Part shown: in pieces, positions 46,416 to 59,300 of the stretch
Numbering within the stretch: the stretch's first letter is position 1
Layout of the letters: the number at the start of each line of letters is the position of its first letter
Assembly (NCBI GenBank): GCA_014529385.2
Contig: CM043968.1
Location: forward strand, 11,117,148 to 11,179,147
Direction: 5' to 3'
Length of the DNA: 62,000 bases
Source: Adiantum capillus-veneris
Lineage: Eukaryota > Streptophyta > Polypodiopsida > Polypodiales > Pteridaceae
The notes under the pieces: model-generated
What the model was told of the DNA's origin: nothing
The model's database searches: none
Seen by the model: the letters and a program-made list of their open reading frames with translations, nothing else
Made by a program: the position numbers and the translations under genes

Positions 46416-46479
46416 AAAAATAAAGGTATTTGTTTGGGCCACCCAATTTTGGGTGGCCCAAATGAGTACCTTTATTTTT
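46416..46479. repeat. 64-bp near-perfect hairpin
   Basis: AAAAATAAAGGTA..., GGGCCACCCAA then TTTTGGGTGGCCC...TACCTTTATTTTT. The arms pair over about 28 bases, with a central GGGCCACCCAA/TTGGGTGGCCC stem and a short mismatch (TTTGTTT against AAATGAG). It is isolated, with no coding sequence beside it. Confidence 0.85.
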
Positions 46480-46499
46480 CATCTCCAAAAAACATATGA

Positions 46500-47411
46500 A
46501 ACATCAATTGCATTTTTAAAAATGTGCTGAAAAAAATAAACAATAGACTTTAAATATACCTTACCTTGATAATTTAAAGTACAAAAGAGCAATAATTTTA
46601 AAAAATGACATATAAGATCAAAATGTTAGTTGAGTTGTATATACATGTTCTCATGGAGTTTTTTTTTTGTAACATTTGCACTTTAAAAGACAACTACAAA
46701 AAATATTTCATATGTCCTCCTCCTCCTTGTCCACAGGTAAATTTGTTTGATCACCCTGACTCTACATTAATCAAAACCAAATTAAACAAATTAATAGCTC
46801 AAAACAATTAATACAATATGATTTGTCTACACTTATTGTCTGTAGAGATCTGACTGCTAAGTCGAATTGCTCCCAAGATGTGATGGTTCTCTACTAACAA
46901 CCATCACCAAGTATCAAGTTCTATGTGCGGCTCTCAATACTTAACCATCTGCTTAGTCGGGCGACTCAGAGTGATATTTTCCTAAGTTAGCAATAACAAA
47001 AGAAATTCATAAACTAAAGCATTTTTTTAAGCGGTTCATGCTCTACTTCAAAAAAACTTACAGATCTGTCCTTCTAAGCTTCTTTGCCTCCCGAACCATA
47101 GTGTGTGGGATTTTTCTTGGTACGAGCATTGTGTTGTTGACTATAGGAAGAGCCCGTTGTTGCTTGTTTTCTATTTTCCTTCATTTTTCACTCCCACTTC
47201 GCATTTTCCATGTTTCCACCACGATAGATCCTATTTGGATTTGCGACATGGTTGATCGTGTGCGTTGTACACTTGATTGCTTGTCTTTAAGAAACTTTTG
47301 ATATAGCCCTCCAACCACTGTGCTGAAAAAGTCTCATTGGGGGCATTTGAAAATTAAGCAGATTTGCTTCCTCAATGTAGCTTGCATGATTGGGTTGTTG
47401 GTCTTTGAACC
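46500..47411. other. AT-rich DNA without recognisable features
   Basis: No domain-bearing frame, RNA gene or repeat identified. Confidence 0.4.
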
Positions 47412-47895
47412 TTACAAAACACTTATTATATGTCGAGTGTATAAGAATCTGAAGATGACATCGAACGTCCTGCCCTGTGTTGTACCAAAGTCCACCTCAC
47501 CACCATATTTTACTCTATAGTAGCATCCATGCATGTGTGGCATGGGTACGTCAATGTCCTTGTCATCCGTGTCTAGAGGATTCAACGACTCCCTCATCAC
47601 TCCTCCCACATAACCTAACATGGCCCGGGTCGAGAGATATAAAGGTCTTTTACAACCAAACGCTTCCCCAGACCGTAGCCTGCATCACTTGGAGGTGTTG
47701 AGAGTAACCACTGCTCAGACTTCTTAGTACTCCCCCTGCATAACCATCCAGGTCTGGGCCGGGAGTAACAAAAAAAAATGTATTTTTCAAGCGTACAACC
47801 AAGTGCTCCCTAAACATCTCGTCTGCGTCGTTCAGAGGTTCAAAAAATACCAAAACAACATTTCTCAGTACTCCACCCAGGAGTAAAATCACCAA
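47412..47895 (-). pseudogene. Unidentified minus-strand coding relic with repeated motif
   Basis: The minus strand reads LLLGGVLRNVVLVFFEPLND (about 47890-47830), GPDLDGYAGGVLRSLSSGYS (about 47765-47705) and GYVGGVMRESLNPLD (about 47615-47570). These are three versions of a G-G-V-[LM]-R motif spaced 100-150 bp apart, in different frames. Upstream and downstream parts have no signature. It may be a repeated leader/UTR element rather than a protein. Confidence 0.3.
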
Positions 47896-48054
47896 TCATT
47901 GAAACCAATATTAAATTCAGAGTCAAGCATTTCAAATTGGCACCAAGACAAGTTCAAAACAGATAACATCCATTTCAAACAACTTTTCAAACAATACTTT
48001 CTAGCTATGAAGAAAAACAAGTAGAGAGTTCATTCGAGATTTTGGCTGGATATG

Positions 48055-49915
48055 TGTCATTTCCTTAAAATCTAATACCTAACTAACCCAAATTATTTTC
48101 TCATATTAAATTGATCATTTAATGTGGGAGAATAAATGGGAACAAGAGTTAGAATATAGACTTGTGCTTATGGATCTATCTTAGCATGGGACCAAGTCAA
48201 TGGGTCCAAATGAGAGATGGTATGTCAAAGAGCAATGCTAGGTAATGGATCTTGAAAGACCTTATGGTTAGCTTCATTAAAGACCTCCAAAGTTTAGTGT
48301 TAAAAGTACTTAGACCTAGGGCCTTAGGCAAGCTAGGGCTGAGCTTGAGGTGGGAACCCTGCCCAAGCTTGAGGTGCTTATCGTGCTTGCTGACTAAGGT
48401 GCTTGAGGAGCTTGTAGTTGCTTGCTGACTAAGGTGTTTGAGGTGCTTGTTATTCTTGTTTCTAAGGTTCTTGTCATGATTGATGATTAAGGTTCTTGAA
48501 GTGCTTTAGGTACTTGGGGGATAAGGTGCTTGAGTTACTTGAATTCAAAGCAAGGCCTATAAAGGAGGGGGCGAGCCACAAGAGTAGAGAATGGGGTTAA
48601 ATGACCACTCCCTCATTGAAAGGGCACCCTAGAAAAAGGGACACATATCAAGCCCCCAGCTAGGTTGCCCTCATGGGGGCGACCCATGAGAGTAGGGGAT
48701 GGGGTTGAGTGACCACTCCCTCGTCCAAAGGGCACCCCTGGAAAAAGGGACACATGTCAAGCCCATAGCTAGGTTGCCATCATGGGGTTGAGTGACCACT
48801 CCCTCATCCAAATGGCACCCCTGGAAAAAGGGACACATGTCAAGCCCCTAGCTAGGTTTCCCTCAGTAGGGGATGGGGTTGAGTGACCACTCCCTCATCC
48901 AAAGGCCACCACTGGCAAAAGGGACATATGTCAAGCCCCTAGCTAGGTTTCCCTCATGGTGTTCCTAAAGCCTATTGGTTGACCCTTAGAGAGGTCCAAT
49001 GATAATTTACCTAATTAAATTCATTTTTTAAGCATTTATCAATCCCTCTCTCTCAAAGGGGAAAGGAGGACACTTGTCCAAAGTCTACGTCTATTGCTAG
49101 TTGTGACCAAGGCTTGTGATTGGCTAGGCTTGAGAGAGCCAATGAGCCACAAGAATGATCTAGAAAAGGGGGTTGACCATGCAAGCTTGAGGGGGTATGC
49201 TCTCTCCCACACACTCACACACACTCTCATTGTGTGAAGTGCTAAGTGCAAGAACTTCATCTCCTTCTCCAAGCTTGTTAAGAAGTTGAGATCCTACACC
49301 AACACTCTTGGATATGGAATGCAAATCCAACCAAGAGCCATGCTTCAATTCTTAAGCTTGCCATCTTCTTCATCATCATTACTATGCTATTATGGTATTC
49401 TATGCAACAAGAGTGATGATAAGTGAGGAACTATTTCTTTCTCGTAAGAATGCTTCTTCTTCCTCTTCACTATCCTCATTCTATGCTACCTCTCTCCACC
49501 TTCAAAGGTGTTTGAGGTCTTGGGACTGAGATCGGGGACAAGTTAAAGATTTCATTTAGCTTAGTTACGGGTATAATTGTGGTGCATGAATCTCTCTATC
49601 TTCATTGCACCATCAAGGTCTCAAGGACCACAAAGCTTGTATTGTACCAAGTCTCTCTTTATGGGAGAGATTATAATACAAAAGCCTTTTGGAGGGGGGA
49701 CCTGCTCCACATAAATCCGGTCCTCAAATGTTGTCAAGTTCTCTGATTCTGTCTCTTGCAAAGTATTGTGCATGCCAAGTTAATTAAGTATAATGGTTAT
49801 GTTGCTACCTCTAATCAAGTCCACCCTCTATTTTCTTAAAGTAGTCTCATAAAAATGTTCACTACAACTCTCTTAATTCCACTATTCTCAATGTTCCTAG
49901 GCCATTTTTGCTACA
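48055..49915 (+). repeat. Gypsy 5' LTR (1.86 kb) with internal VNTRs
   Basis: Starts TGTCAT and ends TTGCTACA. Two internal arrays: GGTGCTTGAGG-type repeats (48345-48550) and about four ~95-bp units (48570-48955) with GAGTGACCACTCCCTC, AAAAAGGGACACATGTCAAG, CTAGCTAGGTT. The 3' LTR has only one copy of the second unit (55676-55785). Confidence 0.88.
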
Positions 49916-49916
49916 T

Positions 49917-49928
49917 TGGTATCAGAGC
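49917..49928 (+). promoter_or_regulatory. Primer-binding site, initiator Met-tRNA
   Basis: TGGTATCAGAGC, one base after the LTR end. Confidence 0.88.
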
Positions 49929-50246
49929 TATTGGTTTCTCTTTTCTTGCTTAAGAAGAGAGGTCCTTAAGTTGTCCATGAAAGGTTGAACATGTTCATTG
50001 CAAGAGGGTAATGGATTCTCTTGGGGCTTGCCTTTGGCTTAACCAATATTGAGCTACTAGCAAGCTCAACAGGGACCATAATCAACTAGGCTATGTTAGA
50101 CCCTCTCCACTATTCTTTGCAATCAAGAGTCTCTAAACCACGGGTGTGGCTACTTGAGAACTAATTTTCAAAGGTAAAGGAGAGTAGAAACTAAGGTTTT
50201 TGAGGGTACGAAAGCACAAAGTAGCATACACATAAGTTTAATTAGC

Positions 50247-51820
50247 ATGGCTGACAATAATCAAGAGAGTAGAATTGATATTGACAGCTTTGATTTTGCA
50301 CATGAAGGTTCTACAGATGATGTCCCAATGTTTGTGGACTATTTTGTTACTAGGTTGCAACAAGCTATGGGAAACCCTGCCTTGCAAGTTGAAGTTACTC
50401 AACAGATTTGTGCTTATGGGATTTCCCTTCCTCTCCAAGAAGAGAGAGAGCTTACAAAGCCTCTTACTGAGACTTCCAAAACAAGACTCTCTCCAATAAG
50501 AGAAGAGGAGGAATTCAATGAACGAGAAAGAAGTGAATCTTCAAAATCCTCTGAAGATGTGGCTCCACGAAGATGGCGTTGTTGACAATCCCCAAGTCCT
50601 GTCAAGAGGAAAAGATCATCCTATAGTCCTTCTCTTTGTCACTTTGAAAGGGAAGAGAAGAAACAAAGGAAGAAGAAGGCAAGAAAGAGGTCACCCTCTT
50701 CTCGTTCTTCTTCTCCTTCCTCCTCTTTTGACAAAAGAAGTGGTTATTCTTCTAGAGAATACAAGAGGAGAGGACATCACAAATCCTACCCTGCTTGGAA
50801 AAGGTCCCAAAATCTTAAGAAGTTCAAAGAGGGAGGAAAGAATATCTCTTTTCCTATGATGGCACCTTGGTGTTGCTGACAAAGTATTGGCCTCCATCCA
50901 GTAATTCTATGTGGCCTTTGGAGATGAGGGCTTCACAGAGTCCTCCAAACTACACCATGTAGCTATGCACTTTTAAAAATATGCTCGTCAATGGTGGGCT
51001 AGTCTTCGCGGGAATGGCAAAGCCCCAAGGACATGAGGAACTCTACGAGTTTCCATAATAAAGCAATTCCTTGCAAGCGATGCCAAGGACAAAGTGCTTA
51101 TTGAATGGAGAAGCCTGAAGCTACTCTCCCACGAGTCTATCCACAAATATGTAGACAAGTTTTGGGGTTACATCTCAAAGCTACAATCTTTCAAAAGATA
51201 GACTTCGTTGAGCAAAAGAAACAATTTTGTGCGGTATTACCTGAAGAAATGGCTAAGTAGGTCAACTCCCAATGGCCTGGTCTATCACCAAAATCATCCA
51301 CCACACTATGGTTGCATCTCTATCAATTTCCAACAAGGGGCTAAAAGGAATGCCAAGACTATGGAAAAAAAAAAGATCAAAATGATGCAAAGGGGAAGAA
51401 CAATGCTCAAAGTTCTTCTTGAGGCAATTCCAACAACAACAACAATAACAACAACAACAAGACCATGGAAAACAAAGATCAAAATGATGCAAAGGGGAAG
51501 AACAACAACAGCAAGACCATGGAAAACAAAGATCGAAATGATGCAAAGGGGAAGAACAATGCTCAAAGTTCTTCTCGAGGCAATTCCAACAACAACAACA
51601 AGAACACCAAGGATGAAGGAGTTTACAAAGGTAAAAACAAATTGTCCTGAAGAGCTAGAGTCTTTTCGCAAAGATCACAAATGTTTTAAAGGTGGGGAGA
51701 AAGGAAATGGCTATTGTTCTTGCCCCAAAAGAAATGCCTGCAAGACTCCTAGAGCTTCCATGATTGAAGCTCCAAAAGAGGATGCTCATTGCAAAGGATC
51801 ATCCCTTTCCTATGCTTAGG
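50247..51820 (+). pseudogene. Gypsy gag, degenerate
   Basis: MADNNQESRIDIDSFDF starts an acidic N-terminus that stops at 50583-50585. The next frame is strongly basic, Arg/Ser-rich (KRKRSSYSPS, RKRSPSSRSSSPSSS). Remnants of the capsid-like domain follow in broken frames (YVDKFWGYISKLQSF around 51150-51190). A tandem run of the ~48-bp unit encoding KTMENKDQNDAKGKN appears about three times (51360-51560), with CAACAACAA repeats. A zinc-knuckle relic HKCFKGGEKGNGYCSCPKR (about 51676-51735) keeps only some of its ligands. The family role is particle assembly; this copy has many stops. Confidence 0.75.
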
Positions 51821-51839
51821 AAAAGGTGAGGGAGCATGA

Positions 51840-54645
51840 TGCCTTCATCCTTTTTGACCCACTTTACTTACAAATTCATATCAATGGAGTTGGCCAATAA
51901 GCTGGGCATTCAAGCTTTAGATGGGAGATATTGTAACTACCGATGGGACGTCAATGAAAAGCTTAGTTTCCTTGTACATGATTTTTGTCAAAGAGTATCT
52001 ATATGATGCTAATGTTTTAACAAAACAAAGTGGTAGGAAACAAGAAGAATTAGATTTGTCTAATTTTCAAAATAGATTCCAAGATGTATTTATTGATGAC
52101 CTCCCTATGGAGCTACCTCCAAAACGAGGGGACAATGATCATATGATACAGCTTCTACACTGGAGCTCACCACCTAATAAACCTCCGTATAGAGTTTCTC
52201 AAGCTCAACAAGAGGAGATTATGAGGTAAGTACATGAGATGGATGGTGAGGCCTAGCTCCTCTCCCTTTTGTTCTCTAGTCCTTTTAGTGCAAAAGAAAG
52301 ATGGTACATACCACATGCGTGTGGACTATCAAGCACTAAATCGTATCACTATCAAAAAAAGATTTATTGTACCTCGGGTAGAAGATTTAGTTGATAAGTT
52401 AGAAGGTTTGACCTACTTCAGTAGGATTGACATTAAAAGTGACTATCATCAAATAAGGATAGTGAATGAAGATATCGTAAAGAGCGGGTTGAATATCTTG
52501 TCATGCCTTTTCGTTTGACAAATGCTCCATCCATGTTCAAGCGTGTAATGGAGAAAATTTTTAGACCCCACCATAAGTTTATTGGAGTGTTCTTTGATGA
52601 TATCATCATCTACTCCAAGTCCTTGGGGGAACACAAGCAACATCTCCAAGTAATTTTTCAAGCTTTGAGGGAGAACAAGCTTTTTATCAACCAAAAGAAG
52701 AGTGAATTTTTCCTTCAAGAGATTCAATACTTAGGTCATATTATCTCTCAAGATGGTATTCATATGGGTCCATCAAAGTTGGAGGTAATAAAAGCATGGC
52801 CTAATCCAAGGAATCTACATGAGCTACAAAGCTTTATTGGCATGTGTGCATATTATAGATGCTTCATAGAAAATTTCTCTCAAATAGCAAGAACATTACA
52901 TGACTTAACCAAGAAGAATGTTAAGCACTCGTGGACTGCTAAGGGGAAAAATGCTTTTGACAAGCTCAAAGAGATGCTTACCTCCCAACCAGTGCTTATG
53001 CTTTGGATCTCTCAAAGCCATTTGAGGCTTGTGGTGATTGCCTTGGAGCAGTCTTGCTTCAAGAAGGGCATGACATAGCATATGAGGGTCGAAGGCTCAA
53101 TATCAATGAACGGGTCTTGGGCATATATGAAAAAGAGCCTTTAGTTGTTCTACATGCCCTAGACACATGGAAGCACTATCTATTGGGGACTCCGTTTATT
53201 TTGCAAACGGACCACCAAAGTCTCAAGTACTTCATGATGCAAACCAAGCTCTCCAACAAACAAATGAGGTGGAAAATTTTTCTTTCGCAATTTAATTTTC
53301 ATATTGCTCACATTGCTGGTAAGCATAATCAAGTGGAAAATTCACTATCGTGAGACGACTGAGGGTAAATGTGGTGTCTATAGAAACTCAAAATTATATA
53401 TCTTCCATGATAGATGAGTACGCTACTAACCCTCATTTTAAAGATATAATGTCAGCCCTTGCCTTAGGGAAGAAAGAGGAATCATTCACCTTGCAGGATG
53501 GTTATCTTCTCCATGGCAACAAGCTATGTGTTATTCACTCCCTTTGTGAGAGAGTCATGTATGAATCCCATGTTCCTCCCCATGCGGGGCATCAAGGATT
53601 TAACCTACTTTTTGAGGAGTATAAACGTACTTTTATTGGCCTTCCATGAAAGTGGACATACAAGAGTATGTTTCAAAGTGTGTGGTATGCCAAAAGACCA
53701 AGTATGATAGAGGGAAGCAACCTAGATTACTCCAGCCATTGCCCATCCCTAATTCACCATGAGAAAGTATATCCATGGACTTTATCTTTGGATTACCCAA
53801 GTCTATCCATGGGAATATGGGAATATGGACAATAGTTGACAGGTTTAGCAAGCAAGCACACTTTATTCCTATCAAGAAGACTATTAAGGCACACAAAATG
53901 GCAACCCTCTTCATATCACATATTTTCAAACAATCCTCGATCTACTAAAGACTTATGTTATGAAAGTAGATCAACGCTCACAATGGGAGAGGTACTTACC
54001 CCTTGTAGAGTATGCATACAATAATACTTTCCATACTACTATGGGAAAGGCACCTTTTGAGATAATAGAGGGAAGGTCTTCGCTGTCGTGAGTATAGCCG
54101 TGACCCACAAGAATCTTTCCAAAAGATTAAGGAGGCTATATACATCTCTCAACAAAGGAAAAAAGCTAATACTGATAAGCACATAAGGGCCTTAACCTTC
54201 AAAGAAAATGATTGGGTCTTACTCAAGTTTCCCAAGGCTCAATGGAGGCAAACGACAGGAAAAAATCCTATGTGCCATCAAAAGTATTATGCTAAACTAG
54301 AAAAAAGGTACTATGGTCCCTTTCAAATCTTGTAACCAATCAATGAGACGTCTTATCAACTCAAGTTTCCCAACCATTGGCTCATATAAAATTCTTTTCA
54401 AGTGAGGCTACTCAAGCCCTACAAAGGAGAGCCACCAACAAACCCAATTATTGAAGACCCCCCAGAAATCAAAGATCAAGAAGAGGTGCTACAACCGGAA
54501 GCTAGTACAAGGTACTAAAACATGGTAAGATTACTCAAAGGTATCTTATTAAGTTCAAAAATTATCCTTTTGAAGATGCTAGATGGATGCAAGTAATACA
54601 GCTTAAGGATAGTATGGACATTGTCGATGCTACATTAGAGTAAGC
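51840..54645 (+). pseudogene. Gypsy pol: PR, RT, RNase H, integrase, chromodomain-like end
   Basis: Protease relic: AFILFDP then, after a frame change, ELANKLGIQALDM-like sequence. RT: YQALNRITIKKRFIVPRVED, YFSRIDIKSDYHQIRI (52400-52460), then MPFRLTNAPSMFKRVM and FFDDIIIYSKS (52590-52620, both Asp kept). RNase H: ACGDCLGAVLLQEGHDIAYE, TDHQSLKYF, and GKHNQVENSLS, where the family motif is V-x-D-A-L-S. Integrase: HAGHQGFNLLFEEYKRTFIG, then short pieces (IVDRFSKQAHF-like, about 53830). C-terminal: YYGPFQIL, RLLKPYKGEPP, then a chromodomain-like LIKFKNYPFEDARWM (54540-54590). At least eight frame changes or stops. Element order identifies it as gypsy. Confidence 0.88.
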
Positions 54646-54987
54646 AAATGTAAATGTTTCTTTTAAATGATCAATTTTTTGTCTTATAAAATTAATTCTC
54701 TTTTTATTGTGCACAAATTTAAGTAGTATGCATGCTTAGAATCATGTTTGTGATGATGACGTCTCTCAAACACGAAGTAGAATTTGGACCACTCTACTTT
54801 GGGAAAATGAAATGCTACATTAGAGTAAGCAAATGTAAATGTTTCTTTTAAATGATCAATTTTTTGTCTTATAAAATTAATTCTCTTTTTATTGTGCACA
54901 AATTTAAGTAGCTTAGAATCATGTTTGTGATGATGACGTCTCTCAAACACGAAGTAGAATTTGTCACTCTACTTTGGGAAAATGAAA
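54629..54987 (+). repeat. ~178-bp tandem duplication after pol
   Basis: ATGCTACATTAGAGTAAGC through GGGAAAATGAA occurs at 54629-54809 and again at 54811-54986, differing by small deletions (for example TATGCATG present only in the first). It includes the pol stop. Confidence 0.92.
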
Positions 54988-55180
54988 TGGACTCAAGAGC
55001 AAACATGCTTGCGGCGGTAGCTAAGTCTCCCAAGCCCCAAATGGATTATTCATGCATCTTGGAATGATGTTGTAGGGTAAAAAGGGATCCTCTACCCGCT
55101 AAGAAACATAGACTGATGACTAAGGCCTTATCTCCTCTATCTCATAGTCAAGGACGACTATGATTTCAAGAGAGAGGTAA

Positions 55181-56348
55181 TGTCATAAAATCTAATATCT
55201 AACTAACCCAAATGATTTTCTCATATTAAAATGATGATTTAATGTGGGAGAATAAACGGGAACAAGAGTTAGGATATAGACATGTGCTTATGGATCTATC
55301 TCAGCACAAGACCAAAGTTAATGGGTCCTAATGAGAGATGGTCTGTCAAAGAGAAATGCTAGGTAATGGAGCTTGAGAGTCCTTAGGGTTATCTTCATTA
55401 AATACCTCAAAAGGTTAGTGTTAAAAGTACTTAGACCTAGGACTTTAGGCAATCTAGGGCTGAGCTTCAGGTGGGAACCCGCCAGCCCAAGCTTGAGGTG
55501 CTTCTCGTGCTTGTTGACTAAGGTGCTTGAGGTGCTTGTTGTGCTTGCTGACTAAGGTGCTTGAGGTGCTTGTCATGCTTGATTATTAAGGTTCTTGAAA
55601 TGCTTAAGGTACTTGGGGGCTAAGGTGCTTGAAGTACTTGAATTCAAAGGGGCCTACAAAGCAGGGGGCAAGCCATGAGAGTAGGGGATAAGGTTGAGTG
55701 ACCACTCCGCATCCAAAGGGAGCCCCTTGCTCAAAGAGGCAAAAGGGACACATGTCAAGTCCCTAGCTAGGTTGCCCTCATGGTGTGTCTAAAGCCTATT
55801 GGTTGACCCTTAGAGAGGTCCAATGAGAATATACCTAATTAAATTAATTGTTTAATCATTTATCAAGCCCTCTCTCTCAAAGGGGAAAGGAGGACACTCG
55901 TCCAAAGACTACCTCTAGCTAGATGTGCCCAAGGCTTGTGATTGGCTAGGCTTGAGAGAGCCAATGAGCCACAAGAATGAGCTAGAAGAGTGGGTCAACC
56001 ATGCAAGTAGAGGGCTAGCTTGAGGGGGTATTCTCTCTCCCACACACTCACACACACTCTCATTGTGTGAAGTGCTAAGTGCAAGAACTTCATCTCCTTC
56101 TCCAAGCTTGTTGAGAAGTTGAGAGCCTACACCAACACTCTTGGCTATGGAATGAAAATCCAACCAAGAGCCATGCTTCAATGCTTAAGCTTGCCATCTT
56201 CTTCTTCATCATTACTATGCTATTATGTTATGATATGCAACAAGAGTGATGATAAGTGAGGAACTATTTCTTTCTCGTAAGAATGCTTCTTCTTCCTCTT
56301 CCCTACCCTCATTCCCTGCTACCTCTCTCCACCTTTGAAGGTGTTTGA
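55181..56348 (+). repeat. Gypsy 3' LTR, truncated by nested insertion
   Basis: Starts TGTCATAAAATC after the purine-rich AAGAGAGAGGTAA. Matches 48055-49515 with fewer VNTR units, ending GTGTTTGA at 56348. Confidence 0.9.
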
Positions 56349-59300
56349 TGAGAGATACCCCTCCCCAAGGGTCTATGCACAAAATACACAATTTACACTT
56401 TTATACAATTTTCAATATACATTAGAGTTATTGAAGCATTTGCATAGGGGAGGAGTTCTCAGCGCCCAACCAAGCATGGAGTTTAGGCCATGAGCCAGAT
56501 TGCATCCAGAGGTACCTAGCGACTAGTGTTACCCCTGAATGGGTGTTATGATTGAAAGCGTACTCAAGAAAAACATAACATTGTGGAGGGTGAATATATA
56601 TGTACACCACTTTGCGGGAAGAGAGGGAGAGAGAGAATATAGTGGAGGGTGAAATAGAGTGCACAGAGACATGAGAAGCAAAGAATCTTCAAATACCCAT
56701 CTAAATGGAACAGGCAACCATGTATAAATGCAATGACAAAATCTGGGTATACCATAACATCAAAAAGTTTCTAACAAAACAACTAGCAGAGCACCGGACC
56801 TGTGTAGGGATCGATTGGTGCACCCATCCTATTCCACTCTACTACGGACAGAGAGAATTTCACTTCGCCGGGAGCGAGCCAGAACACCTCCAACTTACCT
56901 AAGCCAGACATAAGCTGAGGCCACTTCGCCTCCCTCCATGAACCCGAGCTCTGAAAGGATCCCAAATACCAACACATGGTAGGGTATCAACACCAACCAT
57001 ACCAGTTTAGGTGCTACGTCTCTTCAATGTGCAACACCGGGTGTTTAGGAAAACCCAAGGCAAAATCCTCGACGCATTAGCCGTGTAGGTCATTCAACCC
57101 CCGACACACTAATCTACACTAATCGTGTAGATGAGCCTAACAAAAAGAAGAAGACCTAGGAAACACCCCCGATCCAGCAAAGCCCTAGGTCAGCGACCCT
57201 GTAGTCTAAGGCTAAGGAATGTAGGTGATCCTAGTCTTGTAGCGATGCTACCATGAGAAAAATAACACATGAGTCCAATCACAATAGCACTTCCCAGATG
57301 CACAATCTTTTCCAAGCAGCTAGAATGTACAAGGTCTCTACCGTTACACATTTGTCATAAACCATCCAAATCACTTCATGATCCAATTCCAAAACCATAA
57401 ACCATAACCCACTCACATCACACGGGCGAGCACTCCAACCAACTTCGGTGAGGCACGACCAATCCTGCATAACCACCTTAGGACATAACATGGCTACAAC
57501 ATTTTGGCAGCATAACCATATCCAGAAAAAAAACCATGAGCCACACCGGCTTACACCATAGAATATCAACCATAATCCATAAGGGAATCTCAACCCTTGA
57601 CCATAAATCATAATCACACTGAAACAACTCTCACACTTGGAGTTTGACACATCCCCTGCAACAATCAATCGGAGTCTACACACTTTTGACCCTTAAGAAG
57701 TGATTCTTTCATGCATAAAAGAGTTTGACCAGCAACTAATCATGATTAAAAACCCCAATTTTGACAACATCCAACCATGCAAATTTGATGCATCACATCT
57801 GCACTTCACCTCTCTAGCACAGAGCTAGTTTTGACCCAGAAAGGTGGAAAGCAATCACAACCATGCATATGAGGCATCCACATTGATCCATAAGTTCCCA
57901 TACATCATATGATATCATTCCATCACCATAAACATGATGCAAAACAGCTCCGACCTTTAGGTCAACCATAAACCATAACTTCACACATATGCAAAAAAAA
58001 AAATTGGACCATATCTCTTAGCTCGTGCGTGTTTTTCACATGACACCAAAGAGAGAAAATGTTCCAAATGATGTGTTTTATCTCTGGTATAAAGGGTTTG
58101 GGCTGATTCATAATGGTTTGTGAGTTATGACCAAAACAGTGTCCCAATCGCCTCTATGACGTGAAACAAAAAGCGCTTTTTATGCACGCACGTGATCAAT
58201 GTGCATAAATCAGTGTGTTAAACATGATGAAATACTCATGGGGCAACTTGGTATGTACTTGGCTGATCCATACATGTACTCGTATGCAAAAAAACAATCA
58301 CCGAGAGGGTGACTACGCATAAAAATGCCATAGAGAGAGAGATGATGACTATGGAGTTTAGGGTTTCTCACCGTGCTTTAGAATCTATTAGGGGCTATCG
58401 AAAGGCTTCTTGCTTTGCCACAACAGAGCGTTGATGAGATCTACGTAGAGGTATTCTCCACGAAAGCTTTCGGAGAGCGCGAACACCGTGAAACGAGAGA
58501 GAAGATAATAAGCAAGTAGAGAGAGAGTATCATAAGAGAGAGAGAGAGGGAAGAGCTTATGGAGATGGTGATGAAGAGCTTGCACCACTCCGTATGATAG
58601 ATATGTATAGTCTTGCGGTAGTAGATGCAACAGACGGTAGTTGAGAGATGGCTTGAAGGTAAGAGCTTGAGGGAGTGAGGTTGAGGGAGAGAAAGTAACT
58701 CTGACATCAAGGCAAGAGAGCTTCCGCATCCGAGAGAGTGTGTTTTTAAAAGTGAAGGGAGAGGGGTCTTTATATAGTCTCTCAAGGCCAAAATCACAAG
58801 CTAATAATAGAGTGAAGCAAAGAGAGATAAGCTCACACACGTTCGCGCTTGATTTTAAAAATATATATATTATTCTTATTATTATTTATTTTTTTTCCTT
58901 GTAGTCACGGATTTTGATACGCGATTTCAAGTCTCTAAGAAAAAGCTTGGCTTCCAAGAAAAGAGCTCTAAACTAAACTCCTTCTCTCTCTTTTCTAAAA
59001 AGACTCTTTCTTTCCTGAAAACAAGCCTTTGCTTTTGGTGGTCAACTCTCCACCACTTACCATTCAATTTTTATAGCAAAATTAACCATCCAAGCAGTAT
59101 CCGGCCAAATAATGAAAAGCGTAGCTAGACTATACCACATCGTAATATATCGACATAATTATGACTTTTTTGTACTGCTCGTCGTATTTACGATACTGTT
59201 TTTTTATAAAAATATTTCTCGTAAAAATCTCGTTTGGTCTCGTTTTTACTCCGGGTGATCATTTTTAAATTTGACGGAGACTAAAGTTAATATTTTTATA

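Larger units (their letters stand above)
48055..56348 (+). mobile_element. Ty3/gypsy retrotransposon, 3' LTR interrupted
   Basis: 5' LTR 48055-49915, primer site 49917-49928, gag about 50247-51820, pol about 51840-54645, 3' LTR from 55181. The 3' LTR matches the 5' LTR until GGTGTTTGA at 56348, where a minus-strand gypsy element is inserted. In the 5' LTR the same point reads GGTGTTTGAGGTCTTGGG, so the missing part (about 400 bp) should lie beyond the window. Many frameshifts and stops indicate an older insertion than the copia element. Confidence 0.9.

Noticed and set aside
51208-51819. Lys/Thr-rich 203-residue protein
   Set aside because: Out-of-frame reading of the gag tandem repeat; the gag frame is the one with KTMENKDQNDAKGKN.
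57279-57683. 134-residue frame in the long LTR
   Set aside because: Lies inside the LTR, has no domain, and the related copy at 11.4-13.05 kb does not keep it open.
58388-58840. 150-residue minus-strand frame near the TATA box
   Set aside because: It overlaps the LTR promoter and transcript start. Low-complexity Ser/Leu composition and no homologous motif.
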